Origin: an uncultured Collinsella sp.
GTDB lineage: Bacteria; Actinomycetota; Coriobacteriia; Coriobacteriales; Coriobacteriaceae
Assembly: GCA_902470905.1 (NCBI GenBank)
Contig: CABRIC010000002.1
Location: forward strand, 13,061-77,060
Direction of reading: 5' to 3'
DNA: 64,000 nt
The notes beneath the pieces were generated by a model, which saw nothing but the letters and a program-made list of their open reading frames with translations, did no database searches and was not told where the DNA came from. The translations under genes were made by a program, and so were the position numbers. The first letter of the stretch is position 1; each line of letters begins with the position of its first letter. Shown in pieces: positions 43,041 through 51,255 of this stretch.

Positions 43041-43070
43041 GTTTTGGGATCGCGGCTGAGCCATTGCGGC

Positions 43071-43108
43071 AAAACCACCACAAAGGTGCCTGTCCCCATT
43101 GTGGTGGT
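43071..43108. repeat. GGGAC-core hairpin, copy 2, abutting the rluA stop codon
   Basis: Identical over 38 bases to 42781-42818. Here the stem extends to 12 bp (AAACCACCACAA/TTGTGGTGGTTT) by running into the stop codon of the minus-strand rluA-like gene. Confidence 0.85.
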
Positions 43109-43768
43109 TTAGGGCTCCCAGGGGCAGGGGGCTTCGATGTGGATGTGCTCACCGGTTACGGGATGCGTGAAGGACACGCTGTGGGCATGGAGCATGAGGC
43201 CGCAAGGACGCGGCGTGCCGTACAGGTCGTCGCCGACCAGGGGGTGATGCTCGCTGGCCAGATGCACGCGGATTTGATGCTTACGGCCGGTGAGCAGCTC
43301 GACATCGATATACGAGCGCGTGGGCAGGCCACGACGGCTCTTAAGACGCTTGAGCACCTTCACGCGCGTTTGAGACGGCTTGCCGCTGGCGCCGACGCGC
43401 ATCTTGCGGCTGTCGTGGCGATTGCGGGCGATGGGCTTGTCGATGAGCTTTTCGTTCCAGTCGATCTTGCCCTCGGCGAGCGCCAGATAGTGCTTTTCGA
43501 AAGCGTGGTCGATGACCATCTGGTCAAAGGCGGGCTGCGTCTGCTTGTCGAGCGAGAACAACACCACGCCGGTGGTGTCCCGGTCCAGGCGGTTAAGCGG
43601 CTGCATGTCGGTCGCGGCAAAGCCGTCGCCCATCGCCAGCAGCAGGTCGCTGGCGTAGTCGGTGAGCGTGCGCTCGCCGGTGCCGTCGCCGTGGACGATC
43701 ATGCCGGCGGGCTTGTCGATGGCCATGAGCCAGGCGTCGCAGTAGAGGACTTGAGGTTCTTCGTTCAC
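43109..43768 (-). CDS. RluA family pseudouridine synthase
   Basis: A 219-residue synthase with MAIDKPAGMIVHGDG near residue 15, the catalytic Asp62 in LNRLDRDTTGVVL and the C-terminal TGRKHQIRVHLASEHHPLVG. It isomerises uridines in rRNA or tRNA; the target base is not predictable. GTG start behind GAAAGG. It follows the U32 peptidase gene by 15 bases in the same direction, suggesting a two-gene RNA-modification operon. Confidence 0.92.
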   Translation of the reverse strand: MNEEPQVLYCDAWLMAIDKPAGMIVHGDGTGERTLTDYASDLLLAMGDGFAATDMQPLNRLDRDTTGVVLFSLDKQTQPAFDQMVIDHAFEKHYLALAEGKIDWNEKLIDKPIARNRHDSRKMRVGASGKPSQTRVKVLKRLKSRRGLPTRSYIDVELLTGRKHQIRVHLASEHHPLVGDDLYGTPRPCGLMLHAHSVSFTHPVTGEHIHIEAPCPWEP

Positions 43769-43783
43769 GTGTAAGCCTTTCGG

Positions 43784-46276
43784 TTAGCTGATTCCCACAA
43801 ACATGCAGCCCGAGGTCGCCCCGCGCAGGCGGGCGGCGGGCTTGCGGCCGGCATGCGCTGCTTCGACGGCACGACGGACGCGGGCGACGGCACGATCCAC
43901 CTCATCCGCCTCGAGCAGCGTTCCGTCCACCATGAGACGACGCACGCCGGCGTCGAGCAGCTGAGGAACCTGCGGCGTAAGGTCGATGGGATAAGCATCG
44001 TACAGGCGAGAGCGGCCGTGGATGTCGGTGCGAACGGGCATGACCTTTCCGTCGATATTCTTGAGCGAGAGCTTGCGGGCACGCAGGCGGCAGTTGGCGC
44101 AATCGTGGATGCAGCCGTTGGCAACCTGCAGAATGCAGTGTTCGCTCGTCATAACGCGCGGACGGCCGAAAACGGTGATGCCCAGAGCCGCGGGCGCGGC
44201 GGCGCCGAGCGAGGCAATCTCGTCGAGCGTGATCTCGGGCGAGAGCCAAAATGCGCCGGCTCCGCGCTCGGCAAGCGCCTCCATGCAGGGTATGTTGTGC
44301 ACCGGCAGGCAAGAGCGAATCTCGGCCGTGGCGCCGGCATGCGCGGCTACGGCGAGCTCGGAGATATTGCCGACGGCGACGGTGGCTCCGGCATTGATCC
44401 AAGGATCGACGCGCTCGTGGTCGACGGCGCGGCAGACCTCGTCGAGTACGGGCACGATACCCTGCTCAACTGCATCGGCAGGGGAGAGTCCGACAGCCTC
44501 GAGCGCGTCGGTGGTCATATAGATGCGCGCGGCGCCCTCGGCGCGAGCCGCCTCGACGGCTTCGAGCGTGGTGACGGCGGCGCAGATCTGCGGCTCATCG
44601 CGGTAATGCTCGGGCATGGCGCGCGTACATTTGTCGAGCAACGGAATCTCGAGCGTTTTCGCGCGCTCATCATACGGTGCCAGAATGGCCTCCTCGAGCG
44701 CCTTGCAGGCGGCAGCGCGCACCTTGTGCACAGCGGAGAACCCCATGCCGCAGCCCTCATCGAGCGTCACATCAAAGCTCGCAGCCTCAAAGGGCGAGGA
44801 GCCCATGCGGCCCACATGCTCAACCAGGTCTGCCGCCTCGACGGCGCGGGTCTTGGCGGCCTCGACGGTGAAGCCCGTGGCGGTGGCCGTAAGCGATGGG
44901 TCGTCGCAGCAAGTAAGCGTGACGGCAAACGGTTCACCCAAACGTGCCACGACGGTTACATCCACGGCGCGGCGGCGCAGCACATCGCGTTTGAGCGCGG
45001 CGCCGGCGGCATCGATGGCGCGCTGGCTGCGGATGACGCGCACGCGGCAGCCCTCGGGCATGCTGCGGGGCACGCGACACTCGATGATGTCACCGGCGGC
45101 GGCATCATCGGTAGCGATAGTGGTTAGGAACTGGTCGAACTCGTCATCGTGGCGAAGTTCCAACAAGTCGCCCTTGCCCACGGGCTCAAACAGCTCAATG
45201 CGGGCGATGGCGGCGCGGCGACGGCGGTCGTCGGGCTTGAGGCCGCGCACATCGCGGTTGGCCGGGCGGCTGCCCAGCACCGTGCCCACGATCTGGCCGC
45301 GGTTGTTGGAACGCTCATAGCTCATCATCTCGTCGCCCGAGGTGCCGTCCTGATAGGCGTGCGTAAAGTCGCGGTTGAAGCAGCGCTTGAGCTGGCGCTG
45401 GCGGGCGGCGTCCTCGTCCTTATCTACGGCGACCCCGGCCAGCATGTCATCGATCTGATGACGATACACATCAACGATGGAGTACACGTAATCGGGCGCC
45501 TTCATGCGGCCCTCGAGCTTGAGCGACGCGGCGCCGGCGTCATACAGACGGCGAACAAGCTGTGAGGTGTTGGTGTCACGCGGGCATAGAGCGCGCTCGC
45601 GACCGGCAGGGGAGAGCGCGCGGCCGTTCTCGTCGATCAGCTCGTAGGGCAGGCGGCAGGGCTGAGCGCACATGCCGCGGTTGGCCGAGCGGCCCGCCAT
45701 GGCAAAGCTCGAAAGCAGGCACAGGCCCGAGTAGCAAAAGCAGATGGCGCCATGGCTAAAGACCTCCAGGTCAACGTCGGGCGCGGCATCGTGAATGGCG
45801 GCAATCTCGTCGATGGAGAGCTCGCGCGAGAGGGTCACGCGGTCGGCGCCCTGCTCGCGGCACCAGATAGTCCCACGGTCATCGTGGATGTTCGCTTGGG
45901 TCGAGATATGTGTCTCGATGCCGGGCATGGTGCGTTTGACCTCAAAGAACAGGCCCCAGTCCTGGATAATGAAGGCATCGGCGCCCAGCGTGGAGCAGCG
46001 ATGGATAAGTTGCAGCGCATCGCCCATCTCGGACTGCTTGATGACGATGTTGACCGTGACGTAGACGCGCGACCCGGCTAGATGCGCGGCGCGGCAGGCT
46101 TGCTCAAAGGCCTCGTCGGTAAAGTTGGTGGCCTTGCGGCGGGCGTTGAAGCTGCCCATGCCGCAGTAGATGGCGTCTGCCCCGGCGGCGAGTGCGGCGG
46201 CAAAGGGCTCGGGCCCTCCGGCGGGCGCCAAGAGCTCGGGTCTGCGGTTGGTGGTTCGACTGGCGGTTGCGGTCAT
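43784..46276 (-). CDS. U32 family peptidase-like protein (RlhA/TrhP-related)
   Basis: An 830-residue protein: N-terminal U32 domain beginning ELLAPAGGPEPFAAALAAGA, with the cysteine-containing SHGAICFCYSGLCLLSSF and NRGMCAQPCRLPY near residues 180-210, followed by a long DUF3656-type region. E. coli relatives YdcP (RlhA) and YegQ (TrhP) are needed for hydroxylation of cytidine in 23S rRNA and uridine in tRNA, so an RNA-hydroxylation role is more likely than proteolysis. A second cysteine cluster (CILQVANGCIHDCANCRLRA) near residue 735 could bind an Fe-S cluster. Longer than E. coli RlhA (about 650). Confidence 0.87.
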   Translation of the reverse strand: MTATASRTTNRRPELLAPAGGPEPFAAALAAGADAIYCGMGSFNARRKATNFTDEAFEQACRAAHLAGSRVYVTVNIVIKQSEMGDALQLIHRCSTLGADAFIIQDWGLFFEVKRTMPGIETHISTQANIHDDRGTIWCREQGADRVTLSRELSIDEIAAIHDAAPDVDLEVFSHGAICFCYSGLCLLSSFAMAGRSANRGMCAQPCRLPYELIDENGRALSPAGRERALCPRDTNTSQLVRRLYDAGAASLKLEGRMKAPDYVYSIVDVYRHQIDDMLAGVAVDKDEDAARQRQLKRCFNRDFTHAYQDGTSGDEMMSYERSNNRGQIVGTVLGSRPANRDVRGLKPDDRRRRAAIARIELFEPVGKGDLLELRHDDEFDQFLTTIATDDAAAGDIIECRVPRSMPEGCRVRVIRSQRAIDAAGAALKRDVLRRRAVDVTVVARLGEPFAVTLTCCDDPSLTATATGFTVEAAKTRAVEAADLVEHVGRMGSSPFEAASFDVTLDEGCGMGFSAVHKVRAAACKALEEAILAPYDERAKTLEIPLLDKCTRAMPEHYRDEPQICAAVTTLEAVEAARAEGAARIYMTTDALEAVGLSPADAVEQGIVPVLDEVCRAVDHERVDPWINAGATVAVGNISELAVAAHAGATAEIRSCLPVHNIPCMEALAERGAGAFWLSPEITLDEIASLGAAAPAALGITVFGRPRVMTSEHCILQVANGCIHDCANCRLRARKLSLKNIDGKVMPVRTDIHGRSRLYDAYPIDLTPQVPQLLDAGVRRLMVDGTLLEADEVDRAVARVRRAVEAAHAGRKPAARLRGATSGCMFVGIS

Positions 46277-46382
46277 ATCCTGCCTTTCAAAATGCTCAGA
46301 TACTCAAAAGTATAGTGATGCTGTTGCGGCGGACGAGCCCTGTGGCCCAAGCAGGATAAAGTCTTCAGCAGCCCTTGCAGCA

Positions 46383-46454
46383 AAAATGATCTGTTTCCCT
46401 CCGTTCCCTATGAATCACCTGATCCGATGGGAACGGAGGGAAACAGATCATTTT
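46383..46454. repeat. 26-bp perfect inverted repeat
   Basis: 46383-46408 (AAAATGATCTGTTTCCCTCC...) is the exact reverse complement of 46429-46454, with a 20-base loop. A half copy (AAAATGATCCGTTTCCCTCC) lies at 47112-47131, near the end of the regulator gene. No T tract typical of a terminator follows beyond TTTT. Confidence 0.85.
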
Positions 46455-46654
46455 GAGCTTCACCGTCCGTTCGTGCCGTTCAGCGGCCGACAGGCACCGT
46501 TGGGCGATAAAATATTCTCGCAACGTGATAATAATCTTGCATCGCGCGGAAACCTTGAGTACTATCCCAAATCAAGCGCGGTGTTCAGACCGAATTGTGC
46601 CTCCCGGTGCGAACGCCGCGCTCACGCTCTCTATCTGATCGTAAGGAGAAAAAC

Positions 46655-47032
46655 ATGAGCAAGACCGTCGTGTCTTCCGATAACGCACCCGCAGCCATCG
46701 GCCCGTATTCCCCCGGTATCCAGACCGGCAACATGGTGTTCCTGTCCGGCCAGCTGGGCATCGACCCCGCAACTGGCAAGATGCCCGAGGGCGTCGAGGC
46801 CCAGGCTAAGCAGTCCCTTGCTAACGTCGAGGCTTTGCTGACCGCTGCCGGCGCCACCTTTGCCGATGTCGTCAAGACCACGGTCTACCTGGCCGACATC
46901 GCCGACTTCGCTGCCGTGAACGAGATCTACGCTTCCAAGTTCGAGGCTCCGTTCCCCGCGCGCAGCGCTTTCCAGGTTGCCGCCCTTCCGGCCGGCGGTC
47001 TGGTCGAGATCGAGGTCGTCGCCGCTCTCTAA
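46655..47032 (+). CDS. ridA: RidA family reactive-intermediate deaminase
   Basis: A 125-residue YjgF/YER057c/UK114 protein (SDNAPAAIGPYSPGIQTGNM; FPARSAFQVAALP containing the active-site Arg). It hydrolyses reactive 2-aminoacrylate and related imines that arise from PLP enzymes. ATG 46655 follows AAGGAG; the open frame upstream is not conserved. A terminator follows. The neighbouring YheO/DauR-type regulator is often found near ridA-like genes. Confidence 0.93.
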   Translation: MSKTVVSSDNAPAAIGPYSPGIQTGNMVFLSGQLGIDPATGKMPEGVEAQAKQSLANVEALLTAAGATFADVVKTTVYLADIADFAAVNEIYASKFEAPFPARSAFQVAALPAGGLVEIEVVAAL

Positions 47033-47062
47033 GGCGTTGGCAACAACTAAACATGACATGTA

Positions 47063-47099
47063 AAAAGACCCTGCAGTACGAGCTGCAGGGTCTTTTGTC
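47063..47099 (+). terminator. Rho-independent terminator after ridA
   Basis: AAAAGACCCTGCAG and CTGCAGGGTCTTTT form a perfect 14-bp stem around TACGAG. The A- and T-rich flanks make it usable from both sides. Confidence 0.9.
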
Positions 47100-47150
47100 A
47101 AGCGATGCGACAAAAATGATCCGTTTCCCTCCGTCCCCAAGGGATAACGT

Positions 47151-47807
47151 TTAGCCTTCCTTGCGGACTTTTTGCAGGTAGCGGTAGACGCTGGGCTCCG
47201 AGATACCCAGCGCGGTGGCGGCGCAGGCCACGGCGCCCTTGAGCATGAACACCCCGTTGCCGTTGAGGTGGCGAATGACGTCAACGCGGTCGCTCTGACC
47301 AAGCGACGCTACATCCAGCCCGCGCGCGCTCAGCAACTCGGCAATGCTGCGGTCGATGAGCTCCTGCGTAGACTCCGAAAGGCTTTCGACCTCGATAGAC
47401 GCGGGCTCTGCCTGTCTAGGGGCAGCGTCGAAGCACGCCATGAGCTGCTGAGCCATGGCGTTGATGGAGCGCACGGTCGAGAGGTCGGTATTGACGCAGA
47501 GCATGCCGACGATCTCGTTATTCTCGCGGATAAAGTACGTCGCTGACTCCAATGTCTTGCCACCGGCACCGCGGCCCTCGTAGCCCGTAATAAACGGCAG
47601 GTCGCGATACTTGGCGTCGTGCATGATCTTGAGTGCCAGATCGGTAGCGGGACCGCCGACCTTGCGGCCGCTCACGATACCGTTGCGGATATCGACGATG
47701 GCGTGGTCAGGATCCGAGAAATCGTGCAGGACGATCTCGCTGTTCTTACCGAGTACCTGCTCCAGGAAATCGACCATCGGCAAAAAGCGACGTACGGTCT
47801 CGTTCAC
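47151..47807 (-). CDS. PAS/HTH (YheO/DauR-type) transcriptional regulator
   Basis: A 218-residue protein with an N-terminal YheO-like PAS domain (FLEQVLGKNSEIVLHDFSDP near residue 14; SGRKVGGPATDLAL near 46) and a C-terminal helix-turn-helix (FMLKGAVACAATALGISEPS then VYRYLQKVR). GTG 47807 is preferred to TTG 47813, which touches the AAAGGAG ribosome site. It is divergent from the permease-ssnA-ygfK-xdhD operon and is the likely local regulator of it, perhaps sensing a purine or other ligand. The ligand is inference. Confidence 0.85.
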   Translation of the reverse strand: MNETVRRFLPMVDFLEQVLGKNSEIVLHDFSDPDHAIVDIRNGIVSGRKVGGPATDLALKIMHDAKYRDLPFITGYEGRGAGGKTLESATYFIRENNEIVGMLCVNTDLSTVRSINAMAQQLMACFDAAPRQAEPASIEVESLSESTQELIDRSIAELLSARGLDVASLGQSDRVDVIRHLNGNGVFMLKGAVACAATALGISEPSVYRYLQKVRKEG

Positions 47808-48158
47808 GGGCAACTCCTTTGGGTTCTATCGAAGTGTTCATAACAATTTTTTATCATGGTAACACGCTGCTCATCATCTCGTATATCCGCAGGTACATTG
47901 CGTAATACAGACGAACGGTAGAAATTTGGCGGTAAACGGTCGACCAAAAGAAAAGTTAGATGTTATTTTGAACAGACACATTCCTGACCTGCGGAAATGC
48001 GTTATCTCAGCTGAAGAATAGTCTGATAACAAAAAATTATTATTGAGAATGAGAATCATCTTTAATACGATATGCAACGAAGGCACAACCTCAACCCCGC
48101 ACTGCGTCACAATAGAGCGTTAGATGCGAAAACAACTATTTCGAGGATTGGTGGTCAA
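47808..48158. other. divergent regulatory region between regulator and permease operon
   Basis: No gene seen. A promoter for the rightward operon is plausible at TTGAGA (48043-48048) and TACGAT (48066-48071), 17 bases apart. GAGAATGAGAATCAT sits between them and resembles a Fur-type hexamer array in 14 of 19 positions. GTGTTCAT/ATG-GT-AACAC around 47833-47864 is an imperfect dyad that could be the regulator's site. I see no purine riboswitch. Confidence 0.45.
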
Positions 48159-49553
48159 ATGACCCAGGAGACGGTTACGAACGGCACTGAAGCCCTGTTC
48201 ACTCGCGAAGGCATGCCGCCCGTTAAGGAAATGATCCCGTGTGCCCTTCAGCACGTACTGGCATCGTTTGCCGGCATTATTACCCCGGCGGTCATCATGG
48301 CCGGCGTCTACGGCTTTAATAGCCAGCAGAGCACCGACATCATTCAGGTTGCGCTCATTCTTTCGGCAATCGACACGGCCCTTCAGGCCTTCGCTCCCTT
48401 CCGTCGCATCGGCGGCGGCCTGCCCATCGTCATGGGCGTTTCGTTCGCGTTCCTGCCGGCCCTGCAGGCCATGGGCGCCTCGGGCTTTAGCTTTGGCGCG
48501 CTGTTGGGCGGCGAGATCGTCGGCGGCGCCGTTGCGGTCCTCTTTGGTCTGGCCTACAGCAAGATCAAGTGGCTGTTCCCGCCCGTCGTGACCGGTACGG
48601 TCATCTTCTCCATTGGCGTCTCTCTCTATCCCACGGCCGTCAAGTACATGGCCGGTGGCATGGGCACGCCGCTGTGGGGCACCCCGCAGGCCTGGTGCGT
48701 CGCTCTTATCACCTTCGCCGTGGTCTTTGCGCTCGCCAACTTTGGCAAGGGCACGCTCAAGCTGGGCTCCGTGTTCTTTGGCATGATCGTTGGCATGATC
48801 GTCTCCATCCCCTTTGGCATGATCGACTTCTCCAGCGTCGCCACCGCTCAGGTCTTCGCGCTTCCCAAGCTCATGCCCTACGCGCTCGAGTTTGATCCCG
48901 AGGTCTGCATTACCCTCGCTGTCGTGTTCCCCATGGTTGCCATCCAGGTTATCGGCGACGTCTCCGCTGCCTGCCTTGGTTCCATCGACCGTATGCCCAC
49001 CGAGCGCGAGCTCTCCGGCGCTATCGTGTCTCAGGGCCTCACCTCTATGGTCGGCGGCCTGCTGGGCGGTCTTCCCACCAGCGCCCTTGGCCAGAACGTG
49101 GGCATCATCTGCTCCAACAAGGTCGTCAACAAGTGGGTCTTTGTGATCATCGCGGCCGTCTTTGCCATCGCCGGTCTGTTCCCGCAGCTCTCTGCCATCC
49201 TTTCCGCTATCCCGCAGCCCGTCATCGGCGGCGCGACCGTCGGCGTCTTTGGCACCATCACCATGAACGGCGTGCGCATGTTCACCCGCGAGGGCCTCAC
49301 GCAGCGCACCACCACCATCGTCGGTACCTCCGTCGTCTTTGGCCTGGGTATCTGGATGGCCAGTGGTTGCCTTGCCGGCGAGGGTATGCCCACCTGGGTG
49401 TCCACCGTCATCGGCTCCAACGCCGTGACCCCCACCGCCATCATGGCCATCGTGCTCAACCTGATCCTTCCGCAGACGCCGGTCGTGGCTCAGCACATCG
49501 ATGCCGCCAAGGATGCCGCTGTGAATCTGGTCCTGCCCGAGAGCAAGAAGTAG
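48159..49553 (+). CDS. nucleobase:cation symporter-2 (uracil-xanthine permease family)
   Basis: A 464-residue NCS2 transporter with about 12-14 membrane segments, ALQHVLASFAGIITPAVIMA near residue 26, GGGLPIVMGVSFAF near 85 and the family NVGIICSNKV region near 315. Given the genes that follow, it probably imports xanthine, urate or another purine. ATG 48159 has only a weak GAGGATTGG ribosome site. First gene of the purine/selenium hydroxylase operon. Confidence 0.9.
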   Translation: MTQETVTNGTEALFTREGMPPVKEMIPCALQHVLASFAGIITPAVIMAGVYGFNSQQSTDIIQVALILSAIDTALQAFAPFRRIGGGLPIVMGVSFAFLPALQAMGASGFSFGALLGGEIVGGAVAVLFGLAYSKIKWLFPPVVTGTVIFSIGVSLYPTAVKYMAGGMGTPLWGTPQAWCVALITFAVVFALANFGKGTLKLGSVFFGMIVGMIVSIPFGMIDFSSVATAQVFALPKLMPYALEFDPEVCITLAVVFPMVAIQVIGDVSAACLGSIDRMPTERELSGAIVSQGLTSMVGGLLGGLPTSALGQNVGIICSNKVVNKWVFVIIAAVFAIAGLFPQLSAILSAIPQPVIGGATVGVFGTITMNGVRMFTREGLTQRTTTIVGTSVVFGLGIWMASGCLAGEGMPTWVSTVIGSNAVTPTAIMAIVLNLILPQTPVVAQHIDAAKDAAVNLVLPESKK

Positions 49554-49570
49554 CCAATTCGGTGCTATTC

Positions 49571-49600
49571 GCCGGCGGACGCATCGCCTCGTCCGCCGGC
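49571..49600. repeat. GC-rich intercistronic hairpin
   Basis: GCCGGCGGACG and CGTCCGCCGGC form an 11-bp stem between the permease gene and ssnA. No T tract follows, so it may stabilise mRNA ends rather than terminate. A comparable hairpin lies at 51123-51156. Confidence 0.55.
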
Positions 49601-49749
49601 GCCATGCGGCGCCAAGCCGCACTTCAAAGGGCTTGTCCCTTTGGTGAAGCGTTGACGGGAGAGGGCCCGTTTCCGGTGTAGGCCGGCGCTTCGCACTTCC
49701 GCCATGTCAGAGGTGTCAAACCCCGCCTCTGATGTTGAAGGGAGCATTT

Positions 49750-51105
49750 ATGCTTCTGGTCGCTAACGGTTCCGTCTTTACCCGCAACGCTCAGACTCCG
49801 TTCATTCCCAACGGTGCGGTCGCCATTGACGGAGATACGATTGTCGAAGTGGGCCCCGAGCGCGAGCTCAAGACCAAGTACCCGGATGCCGAGTACGTCG
49901 ACGCCCAGGGCAACCTCATCATGCCCGGACTTATTAACTGCCACACCCACATCTACTCGGGTCTGGCCCGCGGCCTTGCCATTAAGGGCTGCAACCCCAC
50001 CAACTTCCTGGAGAATCTTGAGCAGCAGTGGTGGAAGATTGACGACAACCTGACGCTCGACGGCACCAAGGCCAGCGCCTATGCCACGATTCTGGATTCC
50101 ATCCGCGATGGCGTTACCACGATCTTCGATCACCACGCGAGCTTCTGCGAGATTCCGGGCAGCCTCTTTACCATTAAGGACGCCGCTCAGGAGCTGGGCA
50201 TGCGTTCGTGCCTGTGCTACGAGGTTTCCGACCGCCGTGGCCAGGAAAAGTGCGATCAGGCTATTGCCGAGAACGCCGAGTTTGCCCAGTGGGCCGCCAA
50301 GGAGCGTCGCGATAACGACAACCACATGATCGCCGCAATGTTTGGCGGTCACGCCACCTTTACGCTGTCGGATGAGACCATGGATAAGATGGCCGAGGCC
50401 AACAACGGTCTGACCGGCTTCCACATCCACGTGTGCGAGGGCATGAACGATGTGTGGGATTCCCGCCTCAACCGCGGCGGCATCAGCCCCGTCGAGCGCC
50501 TGCTGCAACACAACCTGCTCGGCCCCGACACCATGCTGGGCCACTGCATCCACGTGACGCCCGCCGAGATGGATATCGTCAAGGAGTCCGGCACCTGGCT
50601 GGTTAACAACCCCGAATCCAATATGGGCAATGCCGTGGGCTGCGCCCCCGTGCTCGAATTCTTCCGCCGTGGCATCCCCGTGTGCATGGGCACCGACGCC
50701 TACACCCACGATATGCTCGAGAGCCTCAAGGTCTTCCTGATCATCCAGCGCCACAACGCCGCCATGCCCAATGTGGGCTGGTGCGAGGCCATGACCATGC
50801 TGTTCGAGAACAACGCCAAGATGGCGAGCAAGTACTTCGATCGCAAGCTCGGTGTGCTTGAGCCCGGCGCTGCCGCCGACGTCATCGTAATGGACTACAA
50901 GCCCTTTACGCCGCTGAGCGAGGAGAACATCGACGGCCACATGCTCTTTGGCATGATGGGCAAAAACTGCCGCACCACCATCATCAACGGCCGCGTCCTG
51001 TACAAGGATCGCGAGTTTGTCGGTATCGATGAGGACAAGATCAACGCGTGGACCATGGCTGAGTCCAAGAAGCTCTGGAGCACGCTCAACGATCGCGTGT
51101 ACTAA
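49750..51105 (+). CDS. ssnA: putative aminohydrolase SsnA
   Basis: A 451-residue amidohydrolase-superfamily protein. Metal ligands are visible as HTH (His65, His67 in INCHTHIYSG), a later HIHV, HCIHV and the Asp in GTDAYTHD. SsnA is encoded with selenium-dependent molybdenum hydroxylases and purine catabolism genes in many gut bacteria and probably deaminates a purine or related amide, but its reaction is not established. ATG 49750 follows AAGGGAG. Confidence 0.9.
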   Translation: MLLVANGSVFTRNAQTPFIPNGAVAIDGDTIVEVGPERELKTKYPDAEYVDAQGNLIMPGLINCHTHIYSGLARGLAIKGCNPTNFLENLEQQWWKIDDNLTLDGTKASAYATILDSIRDGVTTIFDHHASFCEIPGSLFTIKDAAQELGMRSCLCYEVSDRRGQEKCDQAIAENAEFAQWAAKERRDNDNHMIAAMFGGHATFTLSDETMDKMAEANNGLTGFHIHVCEGMNDVWDSRLNRGGISPVERLLQHNLLGPDTMLGHCIHVTPAEMDIVKESGTWLVNNPESNMGNAVGCAPVLEFFRRGIPVCMGTDAYTHDMLESLKVFLIIQRHNAAMPNVGWCEAMTMLFENNAKMASKYFDRKLGVLEPGAAADVIVMDYKPFTPLSEENIDGHMLFGMMGKNCRTTIINGRVLYKDREFVGIDEDKINAWTMAESKKLWSTLNDRVY

Positions 51106-51122
51106 TTCCAATTGGAGATTCG

Positions 51123-51156
51123 CGCGCGTCGGATGTTTCGCCGCATCCGACGCGCG
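51123..51156. repeat. GC-rich intercistronic hairpin
   Basis: CGCGCGTCGGATG and CATCCGACGCGCG form a perfect 13-bp stem with an 8-base loop between ssnA and ygfK. No T tract follows. Confidence 0.6.
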
Positions 51157-51255
51157 TATAGGCGGCCTCCGCGGGGTCGCCGGCGCTGTGCTAGCGCTAC
51201 ACCGTATTTGCGCCCGCCGCGCGGTCTCGCCGGGCGTTACAGAGAGGAGCTCATT

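Noticed and set aside
43064..46315. Plus-strand open frames antisense to rluA and the U32 peptidase
   Set aside because: They lack ribosome sites and domain similarity, while the minus-strand genes show clear catalytic and cysteine motifs.
47820..48158. Purine riboswitch before the nucleobase permease
   Set aside because: The conserved three-way-junction loops of purine or PreQ1 aptamers are not seen; only a promoter and dyads are visible.
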